A stretch of DNA of 64,000 nucleotides from UBA5018 sp947463165 (GTDB taxonomy: Bacteria > Cyanobacteriota > Cyanobacteriia > PCC-6307 > Cyanobiaceae): NCBI GenBank assembly GCA_943371245.1, contig CALRTY020000001.1, positions 248,001-312,000 of the forward strand. Reading direction: 5' to 3'. This document shows, piece after piece, positions 43,883 through 52,942 of the stretch. A program made the translations under genes and the position numbers. The notes below the pieces were generated by a model that was not told the DNA's origin, searched no databases, and saw only the letters and a program-made list of their open reading frames with translations. Positions within the stretch are counted from its first letter, which is position 1. Every line of letters starts with the position of its first letter.

Positions 43883-44903
43883 GGCTTGTCTCACGATCTG
43901 GCTTAAAACTACGGGATCGGGGAGCCCAGAAGTTGTGGCGGGATCATATAATCGCAAATTGTGATCAAATAATTGACTGCCCACGTTGACGCTTATCAAC
44001 CAGGCATCCGCAGCAAAAATTGATCAATGCTGGCGAAACGACCTATGGCATCAGTCGAGAGGAAGCGTTGACAACTCGCAGGCCTGTTGTCAAGTATTTC
44101 AACCACATCAAAACATATTCCTGCACGATTCCAGGCCTGCGGTGATTGAAGTGCCCCCTTTACAAGTCCAGTTGCCGCAGCACTAAATGGCTGCAACCGC
44201 AGGGCCCATCAGCCCTCTTAGTACTCCTGGAGAAAGATCTGAGTCTCCATGCCTTACCCGCCAGCCAGGCCCCTCTGTCCAGCCATCAGACAGGCCTATT
44301 TTGCCATCTTTAATTGCCATGGCAAGGGTTATCTTCAATGGCGCAATCTGGATTAAGCATCGGCTGGGGCAGGTGAGCCGGGCAGGTGACTCGGGCACTT
44401 TTGAGAGCCATAGATTTTCCTGATTGCTCGCAAGGATAACCAGGGCAATGGTCTAATCTGTTGCACATCTGATCTGCTGCACAAGGGCTGCAGGTAGCAT
44501 TCCAAACCACAAGAGCACGGCAGACAATGGCTAATGGCGGGTAGCAGAAGTAACTACTATCACAGGCCCGATGGCTGTTAGAGGCGTGATGGCTGTTATG
44601 GGCGTGATGGTTGTTACAGGCGCGATGGCTGCGATGGGCGTGATGGCTATCACAAGCGCCACCGCTGTTGCTGGAAACAAGGCTGTTACTGGAATCACGG
44701 CTTTCCCAGGGGTAATTGCTGGTAGTGGCACAGCTTTCGCCCATGCCAATGCCCCCCCTAGCCCCCCTTGGCTTTCCCAGGCAAACCGGTCGGGGCAGGG
44801 TGCTGGATCAGAAGCAGGGCGATCACCAGACTCACCAGGGACATCTCCATTGCTCGTTCCGCTGCAGTGCAGACTCGCCGCTGGCCCCTGGCGCAGCTGC
44901 AAC
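43883..44903. other. Long intergenic region with an 18-nt repeat array
   Basis: About 1 kb. Several short ORFs are open on both strands near 43990-44420 but none resembles a known protein. The region 44571-44732 is the 18-nt array. It is a probable site of lost genes. Confidence 0.5.
44571..44732. repeat. Diverged 18-nt tandem array, 9 units in exact phase
   Basis: ATGGCTGTT-like cores start at 44571, 44589, 44607, 44625, 44643, 44661, 44679, 44697 and 44715. The first five units are closest to each other (GGCGTGATGGCTGTTATG type); later ones have drifted but keep the phase. It translates to GVMAVM-type hexapeptides, yet there is no sign of a real protein there. Confidence 0.9.
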
Positions 44904-45101
44904 ATGCGGGTGGAGCGGCTGGGGGAGCATTGGTGGCTTGAGCTGGGGGGCCGACTGATCGAATTTCGCCACGACGGCCATGGCGGCCTAACGATGCGCT
45001 GGCCCGGTGGTCCCTGGCGGCCTGTAGCTAGCCGCTGGCAAGCCGATGGCTGCCTGTGCTGGGACGGCATCTGCACCCGCGGCGCCATCCCGCTGGATTA
45101 A
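44904..45101 (+). CDS. Small hypothetical protein
   Basis: A 65-aa ORF (RVERLGEHWWLELGGRLIEF, then ADGCLCWDGICTRG) with a protein-like pattern of Trp, Gly and Cys, including CLCWDGIC. The frame is open upstream through the repeat array, but ATG 44904 is the likely start. No family is recognised. Confidence 0.55.
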   Translation: MRVERLGEHWWLELGGRLIEFRHDGHGGLTMRWPGGPWRPVASRWQADGCLCWDGICTRGAIPLD

Positions 45102-45120
45102 TTTCCCAGGGGATTTACCA

Positions 45121-45344
45121 CCAGCATTTGCCAGCTAGACTTGCCAGCTAGATTTGCCAGCTAGACTTGCCAAAAAGAGTTACAATTTCAGCGAATTACC
45201 AATCTGAGCCAATTACCATGTTCAGCCAATTAGCATATTCGGCAAATTACCATGTTCGACAAATGGTTAGTGGTTAACAACCAAAAGCTAGTTTCGACCA
45301 TTAACTAGCCTGTTTGGGCAATAACCAGCTGGTTTGGTAAATAC
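45121..45344. repeat. Two adjacent diverged tandem arrays (13-nt and 17-nt periods)
   Basis: CCAGCTAGA(C/T)TTG units begin at 45131, 45144 and 45157 (13 nt). AATTACC/AATTAGC-headed units begin at 45194, 45211, 45228, 45245 and 45262 (17 nt). A longer-period, weaker array with AACTAGCC/AACCAGC units continues to 45344. No gene is present. Confidence 0.8.
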
Positions 45345-46511
45345 CTAGCCGGCCAAGGCCGCTAGTTGGTCCCGAATCGCCCGCTGATCGAGGCCAAAGC
45401 CCATCACCACAAGTTGCAAGCAGGGCTTGGCAGGCTGTTTAGCCAGCTGGCCCTCATACCAGCACTCCAGGCGCGGCCCTGCCGCTTGGATCTGCAGGGG
45501 CAGGGCCTTGCCCGCCTGCCAGAGCCTTCCCTTCACTCGCACCAGGCCGCGACTGCGAATCATGGCCAGCAGGGTCTGCTCCAGCTCGCTGCGGCCAAAC
45601 TTGCCGACCAGCTCCACCACCATCGACTCCATCGCCACATGGGCATGGTCATGGTGATGGTGATGGTCGTGATCCTCGTGGTGATCGTGATCTTCATGGT
45701 GATCATGATCGCCATGGAGCTCGTGGTGGAGCTCCTGATGATGTTGGCCCTTTGCGGTTGAAAACTGGGGGCTATCGATGCCGAGGGCCACGGCCGGATC
45801 GAGGCGACCGCGCTCCACCGGCAACACCGGCGTACCAGGCCGCAGCGACTGCTGCAGCCGCAGCCGCACCCGCTCCAGCGCCGCCCCATCCAGGCAATCG
45901 GCCCGGCTCACCACCACCAGATCGGCGGCCTCCAGCTGCTCCTCGAACAACTGCTCTATCGCCGTAGCGTGATCCAAACTGGGATCCGCTTGGCGCTGAG
46001 CCTCCAAGCTGTCGAGATCGGCCACCACGGCTCCGGCGGCCAAGGCCTCCCCATCCACCACCGCCACCACCCCGTTCACCCGGGTGCGACTGCGGATGGC
46101 CGGCCAGCCAAAGGCGGCCACCAGGGGCTCAGGCAGAGCTAGCCCACTGGTTTCCACAACGATGCCATCGAGCTGATCGGCGCGCTGCAGCAGGGTCTCC
46201 ATCGTGGGGATGAAGTCTTCCTGCACGGTGCAACACAGACAGCCATTGGCCAGTTCCACCAGCCGCCCCTCCAGTTCCTCCTCAGGGCAGAAGCCACAAC
46301 TGCGCAGCAGGTCACCATCGATGCCCACCTCGCCGAATTCATTCACCAATACGGCCAGGCGCAGGCCGCTTTCCAGCAACAGGTGACGCAAAAGGGTGGT
46401 TTTGCCGGCGCCAAGAAAGCCAGTAATCACCGTTACCGGCAAGCGCCTGGAGGTGGTTTGGGCCAGGGAAGACAAGCCAGCGGAGCTGGTGGCCAAGGAA
46501 TTGGCTTCCAT
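45345..46511 (-). CDS. CobW-type COG0523 GTPase / metal chaperone
   Basis: A 388-aa G3E GTPase. The P-loop GFLGAGKTTLL is near residues 31-41, the metal motif NGCLCCTV near 89-96, then VVETSGLALP and SRAD. A His-rich stretch (HHELHGDHDHHEDHDHH) near 256-290 would bind metal ions. CobW-type proteins supply metal, often cobalt or zinc. The gene lies directly behind hupE and both are under a cobalamin riboswitch, so a cobalt role is likely. CobW_C forms the C-terminus. Confidence 0.93.
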   Translation of the reverse strand: MEANSLATSSAGLSSLAQTTSRRLPVTVITGFLGAGKTTLLRHLLLESGLRLAVLVNEFGEVGIDGDLLRSCGFCPEEELEGRLVELANGCLCCTVQEDFIPTMETLLQRADQLDGIVVETSGLALPEPLVAAFGWPAIRSRTRVNGVVAVVDGEALAAGAVVADLDSLEAQRQADPSLDHATAIEQLFEEQLEAADLVVVSRADCLDGAALERVRLRLQQSLRPGTPVLPVERGRLDPAVALGIDSPQFSTAKGQHHQELHHELHGDHDHHEDHDHHEDHDHHHHHDHAHVAMESMVVELVGKFGRSELEQTLLAMIRSRGLVRVKGRLWQAGKALPLQIQAAGPRLECWYEGQLAKQPAKPCLQLVVMGFGLDQRAIRDQLAALAG

Positions 46512-47131
46512 CAGCCCACCAGGGCTGAAAGGGCACCAGCTCCGCTGGCGGCCACCAACCCCAGGGCCAACCAGCGGCGAGTTGCCGGGGTGATGCGATC
46601 AGCCAGGCGCTGCAACAGCGACAGGGCAACCAGCAGCAGCAGGCCCTGGCTGATCAATAAACCCAGCAAATAGGCAGCCAGGGGCATGGTGCTCCAGCCC
46701 AGTACCGCTGCGCTGAGCACGTAGCCATGCAGGGCCATCGCCGGCACCAGGGAGACCAGCGGCAACCAGCCCAGCACCACCAGCGCCTCCAAACCCAAGC
46801 TGAGCGCTACCAACATTTCAGCAGCGGGCAGACCGGGCAACAGCAGTCCCAGGGCGCTGCCGGCCAGGCCGGTGCAGAGCAGTGCCAGCATCCAGCGGCG
46901 GCGGCTACGCAGCCCCACCAGGGCCAGGGCCAGCAGAAACAAGAGGTGGTCGGGGCCAATCACCGGGTGGGCCAAGCCGCTCAACACACCCGAGAGTGGA
47001 TTCACCGGCATACCCATCAACTCGATCAGGTGATGGGCCTGGGCTGGAGCCATACCAAAGCCGAAGCTGAGGCCAGCCACTAACAGCCCCAGGCCAGAGC
47101 AGGCCAGCAAAGATCGAACAAAGCCAGTCAT
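46511..47131 (-). CDS. hupE: HupE/UreJ-family metal permease
   Basis: A 206-aa membrane protein with a signal-like N-terminus and about six helices. The motif LAHPVIGPDHLLFLLALALVG is the HupE/UreJ hallmark, with His and Asp residues for metal. In cyanobacteria hupE under a B12 riboswitch is regarded as a cobalt transporter. Its stop overlaps the cobW start by one base. It carries the riboswitch upstream. Confidence 0.9.
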   Translation of the reverse strand: MTGFVRSLLACSGLGLLVAGLSFGFGMAPAQAHHLIELMGMPVNPLSGVLSGLAHPVIGPDHLLFLLALALVGLRSRRRWMLALLCTGLAGSALGLLLPGLPAAEMLVALSLGLEALVVLGWLPLVSLVPAMALHGYVLSAAVLGWSTMPLAAYLLGLLISQGLLLLVALSLLQRLADRITPATRRWLALGLVAASGAGALSALVG

Positions 47132-47285
47132 AGGAACGGTCCGCGCCGATGGGAACTAAAACCGGCGGGCGTTCTGGCTCGGCAAACCCAGGGGGCTGCC
47201 ATTACAGCTGCGGGACAGCGCCGGATTTTCACCGGACTTTCCCCGTTGCCTCCCGCCTCTGATCCAGACGGGAACCGGTAGACGG
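47132..47285 (-). ncRNA. Cobalamin (AdoCbl) riboswitch
   Basis: On the minus strand the leader of hupE contains the conserved GTCCGGTGAAAATCCGG segment followed by GCTGTCCCGCAGCTGTAA, the classic B12 core, then an AGAACGCCCGCCGG closing helix near 47160. Cobalamin binding should reduce expression of hupE and cobW. The expression platform lies between about 47160 and the hupE start at 47131. Confidence 0.92.
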
Positions 47286-47638
47286 AATGCTAAGGGGCGA
47301 AGCGCAGCTGATTCCACCAGAGCGGCAAAAATTAAAGTCAGGGTTTATAAGCAAAAATCCAGCAGGAATTCTTGCGGCAATCCAAAACAAAAATCTAATG
47401 GCAGAATCTAAGCGAAGAACCCAGGGAAAAACAATCCCAAAAGACATCAATTAGCAAAAGACCAGACCCTTGGTTGCGACAAAACATAGGTGCGGCCAAA
47501 CACAGATGCGGCCCAACATAATTAATAGCCATTGTAAAAATCTCAAATCTTACCGATTTCATGGGGCGAGATTGTTGCAATAACTTGCTTGTCCCTGACT
47601 CGCGGGAGGCACAGGGGCACTTTTTTCAAATGCCCTGA
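47286..47638. other. Gap upstream of the riboswitch
   Basis: 353 bp, AT-rich. It should contain the hupE promoter and the 3' flank of the pentapeptide gene. No gene is seen. Confidence 0.6.
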
Positions 47639-48199
47639 TCAGGAACAGGCCAGGCTGTCGAAAGTGGCTATGCCGGTGCGGGCATTGGTGCCGCTAGCCC
47701 GCTTGCATAGGGCTTTCTGCTCCTTGAGGTCGAGCACCGCATCGCTGAAATCGGCGCCCTCGATCTGCGCCCCCTTGAAATGGCTTTGCATCAGCATGGC
47801 GTTGCGCAGCACAGCCCCACTCAAATCGCTGTTTTCAAAGTGGCTGGCAAAGGCCACCACATCCTCCAGATCGGCGCCGCTCAAATTGGCGCCCTGGAGA
47901 TCGCTGCCGTTAAACACCGCGCCGCGCAGATCGCTGCCGCTGAGGTCAAAACCCACTAGAGAAGACTTTAAAAATTCCTGCTGCTGCAGGTTGCGCCCGT
48001 GCATGTCGGGCTGCAGATCTTGAAGGGAGTGCAAACCTCGCAATTCAGGGGCGGTGATCGCCCAGGCCTGGCCAGCGGCACCGGTGGGCGGTATCAGCAG
48101 GACCAGCAGCAGCGTGAGCAGCAGCAGGGCTTGGCTGCAAACCTGCGCCAGGGCCTGGCTCAATCCCCGAGGTAGACGGGGCAAGCAGGGGAGGGCCAT
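47639..48199 (-). CDS. Exported pentapeptide-repeat protein
   Basis: A 186-aa protein with a signal peptide (hydrophobic residues 24-38) and pentapeptide repeats of the A(D/N)LxG type from about 79-160 (SGSDLRGAVFNGSDLQGANLSGADL). The repeats form a right-handed beta-helix of about three or four turns. Two Cys at the end could form a disulphide. Many cyanobacteria have luminal pentapeptide proteins of unknown role. It overlaps the upstream region of the upp homologue on the other strand. Confidence 0.87.
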   Translation of the reverse strand: MALPCLPRLPRGLSQALAQVCSQALLLLTLLLVLLIPPTGAAGQAWAITAPELRGLHSLQDLQPDMHGRNLQQQEFLKSSLVGFDLSGSDLRGAVFNGSDLQGANLSGADLEDVVAFASHFENSDLSGAVLRNAMLMQSHFKGAQIEGADFSDAVLDLKEQKALCKRASGTNARTGIATFDSLACS

Positions 48200-48245
48200 G
48201 GCGGCGGGTTTTACGGTGGGCCATCAAGTTATGGCAGCTATGGGC

Positions 48246-48929
48246 ATGAGCCTGCGGGTGGTGGTGCCGCCCCATCCCCTGATCGGCCATTGGCTGAGCG
48301 TGCTGCGCGAGGCCAGCACCCCGAGCGCTCTCTATGGCACCGCCATGGCCGAACTGGGCCGCTGGCTCAGCTATGAGGCCCTGCGCGACTGGCTACCCCA
48401 TCGCACGATCCCGATTGGCGCCGAGGGAGGACCCACGGAAGGCCAGGTGGTGGACGCCTCCGTGCCCCTGCTGGTGGTACCGATGCTGCGGGCTGGCCTC
48501 GGCCTCTGGCAGGGCGCCCAGGGGGTGCTGCCCGCCGCCCAGGTGGCTCATGTGGGCCTGGCGCGGCAATCGGCCACAGCTGAGCCCGACTGGTATCTCG
48601 ACACCCTGCCGGCAGCGATTTCCGATCGCAGCGGCCTGTTGATTTTCACCGCTCAGATCGGCTGCGGTGCCAACCTGGCGGCCCTGCTGGAGCGCCTGGG
48701 GGCCCTGGGGGTGCAGGGGCGCCGCCTGCGGGTGGTGACGGCCGTGGCCGCCAACCCGGGCCTGAAGCTGCTGGGTGAGCGCTTTCCCGAGCTCACGATT
48801 TACTGCGCCTGCATCGATGCCGAGCTGGACGCCGCCAATGGCCAGCTGCGGCCGGGCATTGGCAATCCAGAACAGCGATTGTTCGGCGGCGTTGGGCCAG
48901 ATAGTGCCTACTTCCTATGCACTGCCTAA
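48246..48929 (+). CDS. Uracil phosphoribosyltransferase homologue, divergent PRPP loop
   Basis: A 227-aa type I PRTase-like protein with the UPRT pattern VVPPHPLIGHWLSVLR, VVPMLRAGLGLWQGAQGVLP and the C-terminal PGIGNPEQRLFG. In active UPRT the PRPP loop reads DPMLATGG; here the same place reads FTAQIGCGAN, without the acidic residue. It may have lost activity or gained a new role. The start is one of several Met codons at 48231-48246; 48246 matches the family. Confidence 0.8.
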   Translation: MSLRVVVPPHPLIGHWLSVLREASTPSALYGTAMAELGRWLSYEALRDWLPHRTIPIGAEGGPTEGQVVDASVPLLVVPMLRAGLGLWQGAQGVLPAAQVAHVGLARQSATAEPDWYLDTLPAAISDRSGLLIFTAQIGCGANLAALLERLGALGVQGRRLRVVTAVAANPGLKLLGERFPELTIYCACIDAELDAANGQLRPGIGNPEQRLFGGVGPDSAYFLCTA

Positions 48930-48966
48930 GCACTGCCTAGGCTGGGCACCAAATTCTCGATTTGGC

Positions 48967-49278
48967 ATGGCCGAGCAATCCAGCCCCGGCTCCAGCGGTG
49001 GTTCGCTATTGCTTACCGCCATGGCCGGCGCCGTTCTCGGGGCTGCCGGCTTGGCCTGGTGGCTGGTGAAGGAGGCCGATCGCCGTCGCCAGACTCCGCC
49101 TCGCCGGGACCCGGCCCGCCGGGAAATTGAGAAGTTGCCCAGTGCCCAGGCCCTAGGGGCCGAGGCCGTCAGCCCTGGAGCACAGCCCAATCGAGATCTG
49201 CACGACAAGGTGCACGCCTTGAATCAGGCGATTGAGGAGGTGCGCCGTCAGCTGGAGGCGATGGAGGCTGGCCATTAG
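48967..49278 (+). CDS. Membrane-anchored hypothetical protein
   Basis: A 103-aa protein with one N-terminal helix (about residues 14-34) and a charged, partly coiled-coil C-terminal part (HDKVHALNQAIEEVRRQLEAME). It lies 27 bp before ilvD and may be co-transcribed. No family was recognised. Confidence 0.7.
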   Translation: MAEQSSPGSSGGSLLLTAMAGAVLGAAGLAWWLVKEADRRRQTPPRRDPARREIEKLPSAQALGAEAVSPGAQPNRDLHDKVHALNQAIEEVRRQLEAMEAGH

Positions 49279-49305
49279 GTTGCTGGCACAGCCATCACCC
49301 CGGCC

Positions 49306-50973
49306 ATGCTCCGCTCCGCCGCCATCACCCAGGGGATCCAACGCTCCCCCAACCGCGCCATGTTGCGCGCTGTGGGCTTTGGAGACGGAGATTTCAACAA
49401 GCCGATCATCGGCATCGCCAACGGTTACAGCACGATCACCCCCTGCAACCTGGGGCTCAATGACCTCACCCGCCGGGCAGAGGCCGCAGCCCTGGCCGCC
49501 GGGGCGATGCCCCAGACCTTTGGCACGATCACGGTGAGTGACGGCATCTCGATGGGCACCGAGGGGATGAAGTATTCCCTGGTGAGCCGCGAGGTGATTG
49601 CCGACTCGATTGAGACCGCCTGTAATGCCCAGAGTATGGATGGGCTGCTGGCAATTGGCGGCTGCGATAAAAACATGCCAGGCGCCATGTTGGCGATGGC
49701 ACGAATGAATATTCCATCAATTTTTGTGTATGGTGGAACGATTAAGCCAGGTAAGCTGGGCCCCTGCGATCTCACCGTAGTCAGTGCCTTTGAGGCGGTT
49801 GGACAATTCTCTGGTGGCCGCATCGACGAACAGGAACTCTCGGCAATTGAGCGAAACGCCTGTCCCGGTGCCGGCAGCTGCGGTGGCATGTTTACAGCCA
49901 ATACGATGAGTTCAGCCTTCGAGGCCCTGGGCCTGAGCCTGCCCTACAGCTCAACCATGGCGGCTGAAGACCACGAAAAATCTGATAGTGCCGCCCGCTC
50001 GGCCGAGGTGTTGGTGGAGGCGATTGCCAAAGATATCCGGCCCCGCCAGTTGATCACCAGAGAGTCGCTGGAAAACGCCATCAGCGTGATCATGGCCGTA
50101 GGTGGTTCCACCAACTCCGTGCTGCATTTTCTGGCCATCGCCCGCACCGCCGGCGTAGAGCTAACCATCGATGATTTTGAGATTATCCGGCAGCGGGTAC
50201 CGGTGATCTGCGATCTCAAGCCCAGTGGCCGCTATGTGACTGTCGATCTGCATAACGCCGGCGGTATTCCCCAGGTAATGAAATTATTGCTGGATGCCGG
50301 TTTACTGCATGGCGATTGCCCCACAATTGAGGGCAAAACCATCCGCCAAGTGCTGGCCGATGTGCCCAGCGAACCCGACCCCAACCAGGATGTGATCCGG
50401 CCCATTAGCCGTCCTCTCTATGCCAAGGGACACCTGGCGATTCTCAAGGGCAACCTGGCCATTGAGGGGGCTGTAGCCAAGATCAGCGGTGTTAAAACTC
50501 CAGTAATCACTGGCCCAGCGCGGGTGTTTGAGAGCGAAGAGAGCTGCTTGGCGGCAATCCTGGCGGGGGAAGTAGGGGCTGGGGATGTGGTGGTGGTGCG
50601 CAATGAGGGTCCGGTGGGCGGTCCAGGAATGCGGGAGATGCTCAGCCCCACTGCGGCGATCATTGGCCAAGGGCTGGGTGAATCAGTGGCCCTGATTACC
50701 GACGGCCGTTTCTCTGGCGGCTCCTACGGATTGGTGGTGGGCCATGTGGCGCCGGAAGCCGCCGTAGGCGGCACCATTGGCCTGGTGCAGGAAGGGGACA
50801 GCATCACCGTGGACGCCAACCAGTTGCTGCTGCAGCTGAACGTGGATGAGGCAGAACTGGAGCGCCGCCGGGCCGCCTGGACAGCCCCCACCCCCCGTTA
50901 CCGCACCGGCGTGCTGGGCAAATACGCCCGACTAGTCAGCTCCAGCAGCCTAGGCGCCACCACCGATCTTTAG
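49306..50973 (+). CDS. ilvD: Dihydroxy-acid dehydratase
   Basis: A 555-aa Fe-S enzyme of branched-chain amino acid synthesis, converting dihydroxy-acids to 2-keto acids. It has the three cluster cysteines: TPCNLG near 48, GGCDKNMPG near 120 and GAGSCGGMFTANTM near 193. PVGGPGMREML is also typical. ATG 49306 is the family start. Confidence 0.97.
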   Translation: MLRSAAITQGIQRSPNRAMLRAVGFGDGDFNKPIIGIANGYSTITPCNLGLNDLTRRAEAAALAAGAMPQTFGTITVSDGISMGTEGMKYSLVSREVIADSIETACNAQSMDGLLAIGGCDKNMPGAMLAMARMNIPSIFVYGGTIKPGKLGPCDLTVVSAFEAVGQFSGGRIDEQELSAIERNACPGAGSCGGMFTANTMSSAFEALGLSLPYSSTMAAEDHEKSDSAARSAEVLVEAIAKDIRPRQLITRESLENAISVIMAVGGSTNSVLHFLAIARTAGVELTIDDFEIIRQRVPVICDLKPSGRYVTVDLHNAGGIPQVMKLLLDAGLLHGDCPTIEGKTIRQVLADVPSEPDPNQDVIRPISRPLYAKGHLAILKGNLAIEGAVAKISGVKTPVITGPARVFESEESCLAAILAGEVGAGDVVVVRNEGPVGGPGMREMLSPTAAIIGQGLGESVALITDGRFSGGSYGLVVGHVAPEAAVGGTIGLVQEGDSITVDANQLLLQLNVDEAELERRRAAWTAPTPRYRTGVLGKYARLVSSSSLGATTDL

Positions 50974-51187
50974 TTTTTAGCAGGTCAAAATAGGCAATGG
51001 TAAAATCATCCATATTTATCGGTGCTATATATTTAACATTTGCCCTTACCAGGCAGGTGAATCGCTTATCGCCAGAGATTTTGTCTCCATCTTGGCGCCG
51101 ATAAGCGCGCTCATCGGCAATACGAAGATATGTATAGCCATCTATTTGGGCGATTGCCTCGCTGGATGGAAGTGGCGCATCTGCCAT
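50967..51187 (-). CDS. Hypothetical protein downstream of ilvD
   Basis: An approximately 73-aa ORF (ADAPLPSSEAIAQIDGYTYL, then DKRFTCLVRANVKYIAP) with protein-like composition and a Cys. The 3' end overlaps the end of ilvD on the other strand; the frame as drawn ends near 50936 in the longer reading. No family was recognised, so the call is tentative. Confidence 0.35.
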
Positions 51188-51419
51188 CAGCACATCGCCA
51201 TAGCTAAATCTGGCCACAAGCCGCCGTTGATCGCGGCAATTCAAACCCCTGCGATCAGTATCAACAACCAACCAGTACCTCTGCTGATAGAAACCTCGAT
51301 TGCCCCTGATACGAGAAGAATGAAAATCACCCTGGCGATCAAAGGCGGCGGAATCAGCGCGTTGAGCCCAAAGGGGCCTTGGACAATGGAACTAAAGCAA
51401 AACTTTTGTTATCGTCAAT

Positions 51420-52517
51420 TCAGCTCGACTTGAAAATACTCTCCCTTAGCCAGAGAGATAGATACACCAATGCCACCAGAACAGGCACCTCGATCAGCGG
51501 GCCAATCACCCCGGCTAGAGCCTGGTCGGATGTTACCCCCCATACACTGACACTGACGGCGATGGCGAGCTCGAAGTTGTTGCCAGCCGCTGTAAAGGAA
51601 AGAGTTGCGCATTGGCGATAGCTGAGACCGCTACGGCGGCCCAAGCCAAAGGCCAATCCCCACATGACGGCGAAATAAATTAGTAGGGGCATAGCCACCC
51701 GGATCACCCGCAGCGGCGCCGCGGTAATCACCTCGCCCTGCAGGGCAAACATCACCAAAATAGTGAATAGCAAACCAATCAATGACCAGGGGCTGAAGCA
51801 AGGCAAAAAGCGCTGCTCGTACCAGCGCTGGCCCTTAAGCCTCAAGCCAATGCGGCGTATAAGATAACCAGCCACCAGGGGAATTCCCAAAAAAATAAAC
51901 ACCGCTCTAGCTATCTCGGCCGTGGAAAATGTCACATCTTGACTTGGCAACCCCAGCCATTCTGGCAAAACCTTAAGATATAGACTAGCCAACAGTGCAT
52001 AGCCAAATATCTGCAAGATCGCATTAATCGCCACCAATAGGGCAGCGGCCTCCCGATCGCCCTCTGCCAGATCGATCCAGATCAGCACCATGGCGATACA
52101 GGGGGCAATTCCGATCAGCACAACTCCCGTGCGCAGGGCTGGCTGATCGGCTAGGAACAGCCAGGCCAGGCAAAACATCAACAGCGGACCCAAGCCCCAC
52201 ACCAGCAATAGGCAGAGGGGCAGCAGACGGCGTTGGCGCAGGGCCTGGCCCAAATCCTCGTAGCGCACCTTTGCCAGTACCGGCACCATCATCATCAACA
52301 GGCCCAGGGCTATGGGCAGGGAGGTCTGGCCCAGCCTCACCGCATCGAGGGCCGCTTGGATCCAGGGGAAGCTGCGGCCCAGCAGCAGCCCCGTAACCAT
52401 CGCCGCCAGGATCCACAGCGGCAGAAAACGATCCAGCAGCGACAGTTTTTCAATCACGGTGCCTTCTCCAGCGAATGAAACCGGAGCCGGCGGGCGGATT
52501 TGAGGTTTATGGGGCAT
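51420..52517 (-). CDS. acr3: Arsenite efflux transporter, ACR3 type
   Basis: A 365-aa membrane protein with ten predicted helices and the ACR3 signature, including the Cys in GIAPCIAMVLIW that binds arsenite and TLSFTAAGNNFELAIAVSVSVWG. It expels arsenite from the cytoplasm. It starts at ATG 52517, directly after arsR (6 bp), so arsR-acr3 form an operon. Confidence 0.92.
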   Translation of the reverse strand: MPHKPQIRPPAPVSFAGEGTVIEKLSLLDRFLPLWILAAMVTGLLLGRSFPWIQAALDAVRLGQTSLPIALGLLMMMVPVLAKVRYEDLGQALRQRRLLPLCLLLVWGLGPLLMFCLAWLFLADQPALRTGVVLIGIAPCIAMVLIWIDLAEGDREAAALLVAINAILQIFGYALLASLYLKVLPEWLGLPSQDVTFSTAEIARAVFIFLGIPLVAGYLIRRIGLRLKGQRWYEQRFLPCFSPWSLIGLLFTILVMFALQGEVITAAPLRVIRVAMPLLIYFAVMWGLAFGLGRRSGLSYRQCATLSFTAAGNNFELAIAVSVSVWGVTSDQALAGVIGPLIEVPVLVALVYLSLWLRESIFKSS

Positions 52518-52522
52518 GGCAA

Positions 52523-52864
52523 TCAGCAGCAGGGGGTAGCTGGTATGTGGCAGTTGGCGCTTAGCTCTGCCAGCCAGGCCTGCAGGGCCGCAAGCGCTTC
52601 GCTGCGCAGGCGGTAATAGATCCAACGGCCCTCCTCGCGGGCATGGAGCAGCCCGGCCTGCTTCATCACCTTGAGGTGAAAAGAGAGCTTTGACTGGGCC
52701 AGGCCCAATTCAGCTGTGAGCTCGCACACACAGCGCTCGCCGCCGCCCAGGGATTCGATCACCTGCAGCCGCACCGGATCGGCCAGGGCCTTGAGCAGGG
52801 CCCGGGCCTCGAGCATCGACAGAGGGGCATCCGGCATCGAGCGGGGGAGCTCCAGAACGGCCAT
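52523..52864 (-). CDS. arsR: ArsR/SmtB-family repressor
   Basis: A 113-aa winged-helix repressor with ALADPVRLQVIESL, the metal-sensing GERCVCEL (Cys45 and Cys47) and the HTH LGLAQSKLSFHLKVMKQAGL. The C-terminus has a CC pair. It should bind the inverted repeat at 52884 and be released by arsenite. It controls acr3 on one side and the gapdh-arsJ pair on the other. Confidence 0.94.
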   Translation of the reverse strand: MAVLELPRSMPDAPLSMLEARALLKALADPVRLQVIESLGGGERCVCELTAELGLAQSKLSFHLKVMKQAGLLHAREEGRWIYYRLRSEALAALQAWLAELSANCHIPATPCC

Positions 52865-52883
52865 CCAACAACCTTGGTTGATT

Positions 52884-52901
52884 GATCAAGTCTATTTGAT
52901 C
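52884..52901. promoter_or_regulatory. ArsR operator between arsR and gapdh
   Basis: GATCAA-N6-TTGATC (52884-52889 and 52896-52901) is a perfect 6-bp inverted repeat, the half-site pattern of ArsR/SmtB-type operators. It lies 20 bp from the arsR start and about 40 bp from the gapdh start, so one site can control both operons. Confidence 0.75.
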
Positions 52902-52942
52902 TATGGTCCTGGTCTGGTTGCGGCAGCCCTGCCCCTTTGCGG

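Noticed and set aside
43986..44423. Short open frames on both strands
   Set aside because: No similarity or start context; overlapping on both strands, as expected by chance.
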